A stretch of DNA of 64,000 nucleotides from Rhizophagus irregularis (lineage: Eukaryota > Glomeromycota > Glomeromycetes > Glomerales > Glomeraceae), in assembly GCF_026210795.1 (NCBI RefSeq), contig NC_089432.1, forward strand, positions 2,852,001-2,916,000. Reading direction: 5' to 3'. The notes under the pieces are model-generated. The model searched no databases, was not told the origin of the DNA, and saw nothing but the letters and a program-made list of their open reading frames with translations. Shown piece after piece: positions 1-10,634 of this stretch. The position numbers and the translations under genes were made by a program. The first letter of the stretch is position 1. Every line of letters begins with the position of its first letter.

Positions 1-1350
1 ATGTTTAGTTGATTAGATTTCTAAATAAACAATGTTCATACAGCAAATTTATTATTAAAATGCAAAAGCATCTTAAAACATTAAGCAGAATAAACAAATT
101 TTAATTAACAAAAAATTTAAGATAATGAAATTTTATTTATAAATAACATTCCCATTGGAAATACTAAAACTAAAGATTAGATCCAGTATTTAATATTCAG
201 ATTTAAATCCAAATATCAAAAGAAATCAGATATAATAAATCTGGATGGAAAAAAGGAAACCAGATTTATCATATCTAACTAAAACTAATTTGATTTTATA
301 TCTAAATATAAGTTTCTTTCAGATTCACATTTAAAATTTTTAATTTTCCTCTTCTTTTTATTAATTAATCTTCTAATATTTCTACAATACATTAGAATTC
401 TTTGAATATAATAATTTTATTTATGTTCAGTGTTAAAAAGTCAAAAAATGAAACTGGTAAAAAATATTTGGAAAAAAATTTTAAGGGGAAAGGGGCTCAA
501 AAAAGGTGGTAAATTAATAAGAAAATGTTGGATCATCGATTCAAAGACATAATATTGTTGTACAGGTTCTTTCTTTAATTAAATAATACGTTGAGATATA
601 TCATATGGCCTCATGTCATGTTGTACCGATATACATCTCTAGTAATGATTTGCTGAGTTGCTAATGTAAAAATTTTTTTTTTTTTCCCTAAAATAAATTA
701 CTATGATATTATTTGGGTTTTTTGTTTTGTAAAATTAATAAGCATATAAATATTGCATTATTTCAACAATTAAAAGTATTTTATTAGATGTTACAGATGA
801 CCAATAAATTTATAATTTGTGTAACTTATCATGCATTATTGACGTCTCACAATAAACACTTGATTTCTAGAGTGATCGGTTATTTATAAATATGGTAAAT
901 AATTTATAAACAGAATGAATAATTTATATAAGATACATAATTATTTGAAATATTTTTTTCTCTAAAATTTGAAATTAATGCTAATGTATAGATTTTTCTA
1001 ATATAAATTGTATTATGTGTTAATATTTAATATAACAAATATTCAAAATATTCAAAAGCAACATTTATTTCAATCATTATCCATGTTTATATACTATATA
1101 ATTTAATAATGAAATATGTAATAATTAAATTTTGTAAAGACTGTTAGCTATTTTTATTTTTTTTATTTATTTATTTATTTGTTTTTTTTTTCTTTCTGTG
1201 ATCAATTATTAGAAATTATCACACAGCTAATTTGACAAATCTGAATAAATTTTAAAAAAAATTTCTAATTTACATACAAAATTATCTTGACCTTTATATA
1301 GAAATTTTTTATGACTATTACATAATTTTTGTTACATATAATATATAAAA
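1..1350. other. AT-rich intergenic DNA, no gene seen
   Basis: No open frame with recognisable protein sequence and no clear terminal repeats were found. The stretch is rich in homopolymer A and T runs and contains a TTTATTTATTTATTTATTTG microsatellite-like tract near 1160. It ends at the left terminal repeat of the next element. Confidence 0.6.
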
Positions 1351-2978
1351 TAGAAAATTGCTAACCGTCGCCTGGGCCTGGGACCTCGATCACGTGACAG
1401 ATTTAATATTTTTGATTGGCCAGATTGGCCACATGATCGCGTCATGTTTATTTGTTTATCGAATCTCGTTTTTCAGTTTTTTCGGTCTGTTTTTTCGGTC
1501 TCAAGGTATTTTTCTTTTCTTTTATTTTTATTTCTAACTTACATTCTGGTTTCTTACTACTCTGTTTCATTATTTTTAGGTCCTTTAGTCCTTCCGGTTC
1601 TGTAATTAAGGTTCAGTTGTTTTTCACTTTACGTTTCGTTTCTTTATTTTTTATTATTTTTATTTTGTTTCTGTTTCATATTTCGGTTTTCAACGATTTT
1701 ATTTAGATATTTTAGTTCTTTCGGTTCTACAATTAATAATGGTATGTTTTTTTATTTTATTTTTTTATTTTTTTTATTTCGTTTCTATCTTATATTTCGT
1801 TCCTTACTAAACTTCAATTTTTTTTACTTTATCTGTTATGGTTTTATTTTTTACTTGGTTTCATCATTACCCAACCTCCTATCATGATCATTTTAATTTT
1901 TTATTTTTTGTATTACTTCTCATTATTCCATCCTTTCGTCTCCCATTATTTTCTATTACAACTTTTCATTTTCTATTATCTCTATCTTTTTCTCTCCTGT
2001 TTACTTCCCATCATTTCCTTTTGCCTCTCATCACTCCTTTTCGTCTTCCATCAACTCCTCTTCATCTTCCCATCACTTCTTTTCGTCTCCCATCGCTCAT
2101 TTTCGTCTTCCATCACTTCTTTTCGCCTCCCATCACTTCTTTTCGTCCCTCATCACTCCTTATCGTCTCCCATTACTCCTCTTCATCTTCCCATCACTCC
2201 TCTTCATCTTCCCATCGCTCATTTTCGTCTCCAATCACTCCTTTCGTCTTCCATCACTAATATTCGTCTCCCATCACTTCTTTTTGTTTCTAATCACTTC
2301 TTTCGTCTCCCATCGCTTCTCTTCATCTTCCTATCACATCTTTTCGTCTCCCATCACCCCTTTTACCTTTAATCACTCTTCTTCGTCTCCCATCACTCCT
2401 TATCGTCTCCATCACTTCTTTTCATCTTCCATCACTCATCTTCATCTTCCCATCACTTCTTTTCGTCTTCCATCACTCCTTTTTACCTCCCATCACTCCT
2501 TTTAATCTCTCATCATGTCCTATTTCTCCTTTTTGTTTCCTATCACTTCTCATTATTCTTTTTCATCTTCTATTACTTTCCATTACTCCATTGTTGTTTC
2601 ATTTTTTTTATTAGCATCTTTCTCCTTGATCATTGTAATTTACTTATTTTTTTTTATTTATTGTTATTGTTTTTTTTATTTGTATTGCTTCATTAAAAAT
2701 AAATACGGTGATTTTTTTCTTTAAGATCGTAAATGTGTGACTTAAATTTTAATATTTGTAAATAAAAATAAAATTTCATTAAAATAAGATTTATTTTGAA
2801 TAAATGTGTTTGCAAAAAATTTTTTTAAAAAACATCTTTGCAATAAAATTTTAAGTTTAACCAATCAAAAGTTAAAAAAATCAGCCATCAGCCGATTTAC
2901 TATATATTGTACATCATGTGACATATTTGAAAAAAAACCCAGGCAACAATCGCCCAGGCGACGGTTAGCAATTCCCTA
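1351..2978. mobile_element. TIR-bounded non-autonomous element carrying a pyrimidine minisatellite
   Basis: The ends form an inverted repeat: AATTGCTAACCGTCGCCTGG at about 1356-1375 is matched in reverse complement at about 2954-2973. A weaker match continues inward to a TCACGTGAC / TCACATGAT motif. Outside the ends the flanks share TATAAAA, which could be a target duplication, but the exact border is uncertain. The interior is T-rich (1450-1850) and then a degenerate 20-21 bp minisatellite (about 2030-2560, core CCCATCACTCCTTTTCGTCT). The long frames here are low-complexity Ser/Phe/Pro/His strings without family resemblance, so I do not call genes. The 3' part reappears in inverted orientation at 29640-30160. 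Confidence 0.6.
2030..2560. repeat. Degenerate 20-21 bp minisatellite (CCCATCACTCCTTTTCGTCT type)
   Basis: More than twenty imperfect units of CCCATCACTYCTYTTCGTCT are visible back to back, with substitutions such as CTTCATCTT in place of CTTTTCGTC. The strand bias is extreme (almost pure C/T plus CA). The complementary strand of the same repeat is present at 29925-30160. Confidence 0.85.
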
Positions 2979-3179
2979 TAAAAAATATTTTTATGGATGG
3001 TTTCAAAATTATAATACTACTTTTGTGATATATAGTTGATATTATCATAAATTTTTTTCCAAAAAAATTTCTTGCATTTTTGGCATTTTCTGAACAAATT
3101 TTGTTTAGTCAATGTTATTTTTACTTTTCCATGGGACAATAGAACAAATCTTGTTATATTACATAATCGTCTAGCCAGC

Positions 3180-3815
3180 GGAATTAAAAGATTATTATGC
3201 GGAACGTCCACCACGTGTCTGTCTAAGGTCAGGCCAGAGAAACGGCTGCCTTGGCTCTGGTAGCTCACCACCCTCGGGCACAATCGAGCTATCATGACCA
3301 ATTGGTAGACCATTAGGTCGCAAAACTGGGGGGAGTAATCCTTCCCATATAAAAAAGGAATGTTTAGAATATATACGTAAAATATACAATATACATAAAA
3401 TGTCTATAGAATATCCATAAAATATATAAAAAATATACAAAATGGGCTCACTGTATATAAAATGTACAAAAAAGTATATGAGTCCCCTTTGCATATATCC
3501 TATGTATTTTATGGACATTCTATAAACATTTTATGTATAATGTACATTTTATGTATGTTTTCTGAACATTCCTTTTTTATAGGGTTCTGATAGCCGAAAT
3601 CATGCTTTCATCCTTACTTTGGTGGGTCCTGGCGTTCTTAGAACTCCCCGTTTCCCGTTCCATTTTTACCACCAAGGTGACACCTTGTAGCGGTTTGGTT
3701 TTCAATTTTCGAATTGCTATTGATTTTGTTTTAAAGTCTTTGTAATTTTTACTGTAACTTCGTTCACTTCGTGAAATAAAAATAAAAATAAAATATTACA
3801 CAACCAGATTATGTT
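3180..3815 (+). mobile_element. 3' tail fragment of a LINE-like (or SINE-like) retroelement, interrupted
   Basis: This is a block of clearly higher GC than its surroundings. It runs from about 3195, is broken by the foldback element at 3348-3581, resumes with GGGTTCTGATAGCCG and finishes in CGTTCACTTCGTGAAATAAA followed by an (AAAATA)n tail at about 3775-3802. A simple A-rich 3' tail and the absence of an intact reverse transcriptase frame fit a 5'-truncated non-LTR retrotransposon end. No RT motif is present, so the class is inferred from tail structure only. A small hairpin (TTACACAAC/GTTGTGTAA) follows the tail. Confidence 0.45.
3348..3581. repeat. 234-bp foldback (MITE-like) element inserted in the retroelement tail
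   Basis: The two halves are imperfect reverse complements over roughly 115 bp each. The left half begins TATAAAAAAGGAATGTTTAG and the right half ends CTGAACATTCCTTTTTTATA. Both arms repeat ATACATAAAATGT-type motifs. The flanking GC-rich sequence reads as one block once this segment is removed mentally, which indicates insertion. No coding capacity. Confidence 0.7.
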
Positions 3816-4012
3816 GTGTAACCTGGAAATTATTTACAAACACTATTCCGAATAGGACCCAGAAATATATAAACTCCCCCAGCGTAACAGTCAAAAAAAT
3901 CTTGGGCACGTGATTCATGTGATTTGACTGCGGCTAAGTGTGGCTATGGAAATTGCAATACGCAGTTATTGCTAAATTAACTTCCTAAAGTCAACACTAA
4001 CTCCAAAAGTAA

Positions 4013-4215
4013 AAGTTTCGGCCTAAACTAACCTTCCTTACCTAACCCTAAGATACTCCAATGTCTACGTTATTTTCAAGGATAAGTATTTCCGCCTAAA
4101 ACAACTTTCCTTACCCTAACCCTAAGAAACTCCAACATCAATTTATCTTCAAAGATAAGTATTTCAGCCTAAAGTAACTTTCCTTACCCTAAGATACTTC
4201 ACTCCAAAGATGATT
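4013..4215. repeat. Three tandem copies of a ~75-bp unit containing CCTAACCCTAAG
   Basis: The three units share AGT(T/A)TTTC.GCCTAAA..AACTTTCCTTACCCTAA...GA(T/A)ACTCCAA and a closing TTCAAGGATA/TTCAAAGATA. Only the first two carry ACCTAACCCTAAG or ACCCTAACCCTAAG. The telomere-like hexamers are too few and too embedded for a telomere. No function is suggested. Confidence 0.7.
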
Positions 4216-5027
4216 GCTTGAGAATATAATGAAATTTTATAGATATTAATTCATAAGAGTAAAACAAATTCTTTTAAATTAATAAATTATTGTAATTATT
4301 TTATTTAATATTAATTTGACAATAAAATTTATTCAATTTTAATTTATTAAAATACATTAATTTAAAATAAATTATTTTAAATAATGAGTGCTATCAATAT
4401 GCCTTCCATGTTAATGACATGGTTCACTTATTTTGCCTTACTAATTTTTGATGCAGACTAGTTTTGCTTTTCTAGAAGAGAAGGTAGCATTAATTAGGCT
4501 GTCAAATAACAGTTGCAAATTAGTTTGTTGAACTGGTATTATTGCTTACTTGGTGATTTCCAAGATATTAGGTTTATTCTACAAATTTCATATATTTCTG
4601 CAAGTAGCTATTGTAAATAAAATAAGCCAACTTTTTTTTTTAAAAATAAAAATTTGTATTCTTTGGTATTGGTAATGTAGACGCGAAAAGAAAGGAAAGC
4701 TTTAAATAATAGCTTAAATAATACGCGATAAATATTTAAATAGATCAGTTGCCACAAACTGCACCGTATGTAACAAAATCACATGCCCAAAAATCACATG
4801 CCCGAGCTTTTTTTGATGGTGTTACTGGGGAAGATGAAATATATATATAGGGTCAGGTGATGAGAAAAATTTTTTACTATGAACTGTACGCATTTTTTCA
4901 GGGCCGGAATTATGATAATGTCAGTCGGTTACTATAATAGGAAATAAAATTCTGACTGGTATTATCTAAAAAAGGAAAGATTTTCATGACTTTTTTAGTT
5001 CAAAACTTCAAATACGCCTTTTATATA
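4216..5027. other. AT-rich intergenic DNA, no gene seen
   Basis: No supported coding frame. It contains two close ATCACATGCCC motifs (about 4780-4805), resembling the GTCACGTGCC motif in front of the downstream kinase gene. There is also a GGGCCGGAATTATGATAATG string near 4900 that resembles internal sequence of the hAT MITEs, so transposon debris is likely. Confidence 0.4.
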
Positions 5028-5746
5028 TAGTGCTTCGATCCGGATGAAATCCGTCATCCGGATTACACAAAAAAAAAATCCGGATTATATCCAGTTTGAT
5101 CCGGATTGAAATCCGGGTCAGAAATCCAGGTGAAATCCGGAATCCGGATCAGATTTCATATATAAAATTTTTTAGATTGCATATGACGATCCATATTAGA
5201 GATAATGGTACTTATTAATACAATTTGGTAGGTTTTTTTAAATTTTGTAGCCTTTTTTCCGATTTGATTATTGAATTTGAATTAGCTTATTTTATCATAA
5301 TTCGGGCCGGCACTATTAATTTGGCCTGAGTTACAAATTTTATTCAAATTTTGATAAAATCAGGCTTAAAAAACAATATCGCTTCTTAAATTATGATTTT
5401 ACTTAATAAGATTAATAAAAATGTAAAAATAATTTTCACTTTAATTATATTAAATAAATTAATAATAAATAAATAATTTTTTACTAATCATCAATTTATC
5501 GTTGTTCATGACAAAATTTATATATTACAAAATTATTTATCAGTTGCGAAACTAATAGACTATTTATTTATTACAAAATCTATAAAAAATATTAGAAAAA
5601 ATTTTTTTTTTCTATCCAGATTCCGGATGAATCCGGATATTTTTCATCTGGATCAAAATCTGGATCAAAACCGGATATCCGGATGAAAAAAAAATCCGGA
5701 TTCATCCGGATTCATCCGGATGGACTAGAAACGGATCGAAGCACTA
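5028..5746. mobile_element. hAT-type MITE, copy 1 (8-bp TSD TTTATATA)
   Basis: The ends are TAGTGCTTCGATCCGG (left) and its reverse complement ending CGATC..GAAGCACTA-type sequence (right, ACGGATCGAAGCACTA). They are flanked on both sides by TTTATATA (5020-5027 and 5747-5754). An 8-bp duplication with a short TAGTG-type TIR is the hallmark of hAT elements. Subterminal regions on both sides are packed with ATCCGGAT repeats, likely transposase-binding sites. The interior is AT-rich with GGGCCGGCACTATTAATTTG-like sequence and no transposase, so it is non-autonomous. A sister copy with the same ends is at 27826-28725. Confidence 0.88.
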
Positions 5747-6003
5747 TTTATATATATATTTCTGGGTCCTTTCCAAATGATCATCACAAATTTTTTAACG
5801 AAATGCAAAATGAGACTGATACGCCACAGTCGCCACACTGCCACACAAAAAGTCACGTGCCGGTGATTTTTTGGACCATACATTTACTAATTTGATTATA
5901 TGGAAATTTATTTATAAGAACTATTCTGAATGATCATCAATTAATTTTTGACCATAAAGAACCATTTTTGTTGATAAAATTTTTTGGTTTACTTCATTGC
6001 ACT

Positions 6004-8467
6004 ATGTATAATAAAAACCATTTTTGCAAAATCCAAAATGACAAAAATAACAATGAATGGGTTGATTGGATCGAAGAAGCACTTGCTAAAGGATATTTTA
6101 AATATTACGAGATTGAAACGTTTAAAAATATTCAAGTGATTGGTTCCGGAGCATTTGGAAAAGTTTATCGTGCAAATTGGAAAAATGTTGAACGTTATTT
6201 AGCGTTGAAATCTTTTTTTAATCTTGATAACATCACCGTAAAAGAAATTGTTCATGAGGTAAATTTATTATTAAAAAAAAAAAAATTTTTTTAAATTGTA
6301 CATTTCTTTTAAATACATTTTATATTTTCTTAAAAATCCATAATATAGCTTAAACTACAACGAGATGTAGATTTTCATGGCAATGTTATTCGCTTTTATG
6401 GAATTACAAAATTGGAGTCAGGTATTGATAAATTACTAAATTCATAATATTTACTTAAAATTTATTTTTATTTTTATTTTTTTTTGCAAAAACTAATAAA
6501 ACTTTATTTCTTTTCTTTGTTAGAAAATAAAATCGACCAAACAATAAATTATATGTTGGTAATGGAGTACGCAGACGGTGGTACTCTTCGAGATTATTTG
6601 AAAAATAATTTTAATAGACTTACTTGGACCGATAAATATAATTTAGCTTATCAATTAGCTTGTTCTGTATCATGTCTACATGACGAAGGGATCGTTCACC
6701 GAGACCTGGTAATCTTTTTTTTTAATATAAAATAATAATATGATTATTCATAGAAGCTAACTTGCATTTATTTGTATTAGCATTCCCGTAATGTGTTAGT
6801 TCATCAGAATTCTATCAGATTGGCGGACTTTGGGTTATCTAAAAGGATCGACGAAGCATCTAGAACACGTTCAAAATTACTTGGTATGACTCCCTATATT
6901 GATCCAAAAGTATTATTGAACAACAATTTAAAATTAAATAAGAAGAGCGATGTGTATAGTATTGGCGTATTGTTATGGGAAATATCAAGCGGGTACCCAC
7001 CATTTCATTATGAGCCAAATCAGGTTAGTTTAATCTATGAAATTTCACAAAATCGAAGGGAAGAAATAATTCCTAATACTCCATATAATTATTCTAATCT
7101 CTATACTGGTAAATATAATTTCAATATTAAATACTGTATAAACATTTTTCAAAATAATTGTTTAATTAAATAAATATTATTAATTATTAGAGTGTTGGAA
7201 TGGTGAACCAATCAATCGACCAAATATACATGAAGTTGTTAATAGGCTAAAATTTATTTTAAATTTTAGTAATAGTATAACAGCTTGTCAACGGAATGAT
7301 ATGAATTATATGTCTAACCAAACTAATTCCAGGCTAAGGGAAATTCTAACTCCTAGTAGTACTAAAATTTCATTACATGGAGAATTATCTCAAATGATCG
7401 AAAATTTTAATAATATGAATACAAATGACATAGATAGGATGACTACAAATAGACAAATTAATGTTAATATTTTATCTGTGCAATTAAGCATTGTAGCTAA
7501 AGAAATAGCTGATCTTATTTTTAGGGAAATTAATGTAAGAAATATGGTGAATGAGAAACATGTTTTTGATTGTCTTAGAAATCATAATGTAAATTCAAGA
7601 GAAATTTTTGATTGGATATTAAATGATCAAAACAACCTAAATTCCATTTTTTTACTTGGATATTTTTTTTATTGTGGAATTGAAACAGGTAGGAATGAGT
7701 ATAAAGCATTTGGTTTATTTAATTATGCGTCGGGACAGGGTCATTTATTAGCACAACGTTATGTTGGAGAATGTTATGAATTTGGAAGAGGAATTACAAA
7801 AAATGAAGATGTAGCTTACGAATATTATAAAACATTGGCTCGTAAGGGTTATGCAATGGGACAATTTAAATTAGGTTGTTTCTTTGAATACGGATTAGTT
7901 GTTAGAAAGAATCTAGAAATAGCTGCATATTGGTATGAAAAAGCTGCATATCATGGAAATTTGGTAGCTTCGAAAGCTCTTGGTTATTTATATATGGTTG
8001 GAAATGGTGTTGATGAAAATCATCAAAAGGCTTTTGAATTATTCAAAAAATCAGCGGAAGGAGAAGATTTAGATGGAATTGTGTTGTTAGGAAATTGCTA
8101 TAGTGATGGAATTGGAATTAGTATTGATAAGCCAAAAGCAGCTGCATTATATCAGAAGGCTGCATGTTTAGGACATAAGGTAGCTCAATATAATCTTTCT
8201 ATAATTTATGATGAAGGAGTCGGTATTGAAAAAGATTTAGATAGAGCGATTTACTGGTATAATCGTTCTAAAGAAGATGTTTCTTTTGATGATGATAATC
8301 ATTCTTCCGTATCTTTTTCATCTAATTCTAACGATAATACTGATGATGATAACGATAATTATGATGATGATGACGGCGAAGAGAGTAACCATTACCGTAT
8401 TCAACGCAACCCCGAAAATAAGCAACATGGGCGGAATTATGGCATTTTTTTTGGCCCGCATTACTAA
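6004..8467 (+). CDS. TKL-type protein kinase with C-terminal Sel1 repeats (paralogue 1)
   Basis: Five exons: 6004-6258, 6349-6421, 6524-6708, 6781-7108, 7191-8467, all with GT-AG introns; the sum is 706 codons including the stop. The start is ATG 6004, which aligns with the paralogue at 17560; the frame extends upstream only through a TTG. The kinase domain has a Gly loop GSGAFGKV (residues 47-54), Lys in LALK (69), HRDL (168-171), DFG (187) and SDVYSIGVLLWE. The usual APE is replaced by IDPKVL. From about residue 430 there are Sel1-like repeats (pattern A..LG..Y..G.GV..N...A...Y.KAA..G). The C-terminus is an Asp/Ser-rich acidic tail followed by a short basic stretch. It is probably an active Ser/Thr or TKL kinase with a scaffold domain, as in the expanded Glomeromycotina families; its substrate is unknown. 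It is a tandem relative of the gene at 17560 and of the minus-strand pair near 57.8-64 kb. Confidence 0.9.
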
Positions 8468-8823
8468 ATCTTGGCTCGCATTACGTGCAAAAGTTGTTGC
8501 TTATTTTCGGATGAATACGTATTATAGATGCCTCTAAATTGATTTTTAGAGCCGATTCTCAATTTTCGTTCTATTAATGAATTTGTATCATTTGTATAAA
8601 AACATAAATTTCAATTATTTGAATTATTTATGTAGCATTGTATTTTTGTTTAGAATAAAATTATAATTATAAGATTTATAATAAATGATTAAATTTCCTG
8701 ATTTCCATTAAATGTTTTAAAATTGTTGTGTGGCATTTTAAAAGAAAATAATGACAGAATGTTAATTTTCCAACTAAAATTAAAAATAAATTGATTAAAT
8801 AGTCAACAAACTAACTTTATTAA
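8468..8823. other. 3' flank of kinase-Sel1 gene, duplicated
   Basis: No gene. The segment around 8640-8800 (ATAAATGATTAAATTTCC ... AAAGAAAATAATGACAGAAT) is recognisably similar to 20840-20960, behind the paralogous gene. The duplication that created the two kinase-Sel1 genes therefore included the 3' flank. Confidence 0.6.
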
Positions 8824-9410
8824 TTGCCGATCCGCCTAAAAACGGCACTGCGTTACTAATAAAATTCGGGGATAATAGCGATAATAAAAAAAAGCATTTT
8901 TTGCATCTCGCGCGCGAAATAAGTTTCACCCATTTTACAAACAGAAATATCATAAAAACAATATTTTCTTTCATTTTATGACAAGTCATATTTGCCAAAA
9001 AATTTTATAATTATATTTCTGTAACTGGTTTTCTTCAACTTTCACTTGTTTTTAATAATAAAAATATTTTAAAAAAGCTTTTAAAACCAACTTTAGAAGC
9101 TAAAAATTATAGGTTTTTATTGTAAATAATGCAATATAGTAAAATGAAATATTGAAATTTCGTATATTTTAAGGTGTAAATCTGACGCGCGCGCATAGTA
9201 AACTCATTATTTTGCATACGAATGTATAACTTTTTTTTGCAAATTCGTTTTTTTCAAGTATTTTTTCAGTATATCATATGATTTTTTTTTTATAGTCAAT
9301 ATGTCATCTATGAGATATCCTTTTTTGAAGTTTGTGTTCTAGCACAAAATCGGCAAATTTAACCCCGAATTTTATTAGTAACGCAGTGCCGATTTTAGGC
9401 GGATCGGCAA
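8824..9410. mobile_element. MITE with ~50-bp terminal inverted repeats, TTAA-flanked
   Basis: TTGCCGATCCGCCTAAAA begins the left end at 8824 and its reverse complement ends at 9410. The match extends about 48 bp inward to AATAAAATTCGGGG. Both ends abut TTAA (8820-8823 and 9411-9414), compatible with a TTAA target duplication, although the surrounding AT-richness makes this weak. The interior holds CGCGCGCG-containing motifs near both subtermini and no transposase. A short minus frame inside has no protein resemblance. Confidence 0.75.
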
Positions 9411-9414
9411 TTAA

Positions 9415-10398
9415 TTAAATACCGTAGTTCTTAGACGCTGTATTTTATGTCTAATTACCTCGTAACAATTACATTGTCTTAAACTTGGTATTACTATTGT
9501 TATTACACTTAAGATTTTAAATTTCATATAACATTACTTTGTTATGTATAACTAATTGGTACTAAGTTTTTTGAGCCAAAAAGCGGTTTTTTGACAAGGA
9601 TTTGATGTAATCATAATTTTGATAATTTTTGCTTCAGTAATTGTCCATGTAAAAGTACTTACACTTTACAGTTAATATAGCTAACTTTAAATCCATCATA
9701 AATTAACATTCTTAACATCATTCTATCAGATGTTGTAAATTTTGTTTAAAGAAAAAAAAATAAAAAAAAATTATCCAGTAATTTTTTCTTTAAAAGAAAC
9801 ACGGAAATTTCCGTAATAATTATCTTACGGAATTAACTCATCCGCACTTTATTTTATCCAAACTGGTATTTATATAAATGTGACATCCATTTTTAGCTAA
9901 CAGTAACTTACTATATTTGGATAAATGTAAGAAATCATTGACTGTTGCAAAATACATTTTTAATAGTCCAAAGACAGCTAATTTGATATTAATTTATTAT
10001 TTATCGGATTAATATAAATGTAATAGACGTTAACTAATTTAGAAAATTATTTTGAGTTTAATGAAATAAGTAAATTATCAAATCATGGACGCGCGATTCC
10101 TTTAATGAGTTTAATGTGTAATATGATAATAACAGATGGCATCTGCCAATTTCGTATAATACTATATTATAATTATAATTAATGTTAATTAATAAAAAAA
10201 CCCCCGAATAAAATTTTACTTCCAAATAATGGGATCTACCGTTAGTATACTCTAATAATAAATAAAATTTCTTTCATTTTGACCATTTTGATTTTCTAAA
10301 GGAAATAATTGATCAATTAAATTAAAAGCACATTTAAAAAAATTTTGCGAATTTGTTTTTCAACTAATAATAAAACCTCTGCATTAACTTTATTAATA
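9415..10398. other. AT-rich intergenic DNA, no gene seen
   Basis: No coding frame or paired terminal repeat is visible. It lies between the long-TIR MITE and the proposed Helitron 3' end. Confidence 0.5.
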
Positions 10399-10434
10399 CT
10401 AGGAAACGGTAACCGTTGGTGCGTCCGAAGCGTC
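10399..10434 (-). other. Candidate Helitron 3' terminus (hairpin + CTAG)
   Basis: Read on the minus strand: GACGCTTCGGACGCACC, then the near-perfect palindrome AACGGTTACCGTT, then TTC-CTAG, then T. Position, polarity relative to the RepHel gene and CTRR motif all agree with Helitron 3' ends. The stem is short, so confidence is moderate. Confidence 0.5.
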
Positions 10435-10634
10435 ATAAATCACATGTTCATAAATTTAAACTATAAAATGTAATACTAATAATGTAACACTAAAAATGTA
10501 ACACTAAAAATGTAGTAAAAAAATGTAACACTAAAGTAATTGTATCACTAAAAAATGTCATTTTATTATCATACTTTGTATTACGTTGCAAATTTTCAAT
10601 TTATTCCCATGATTGTCAAAAAAAAAAATAATTA

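Noticed and set aside
1838-2724. Overlapping Ser/Phe/His/Pro-rich open frames
   Set aside because: All three frames stay open because the minisatellite lacks stop triplets. There is no domain, and the same DNA recurs inverted elsewhere.
3195-3345. tRNA or 5S-derived SINE head
   Set aside because: Some A-box and B-box-like words occur on the minus strand, but spacing and cloverleaf pairing were not convincing.
4030-4200. Telomere
   Set aside because: Only two pairs of CCCTAA-like hexamers inside a longer repeat, flanked by ordinary sequence on both sides.
5968-6003. Upstream start of the first kinase-Sel1 gene
   Set aside because: It begins with TTG, and the paralogue aligns with ATG 6004.
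8795-8998. Small minus-strand frame
   Set aside because: It lies across the TIR of the TTAA-flanked MITE and has no protein resemblance.
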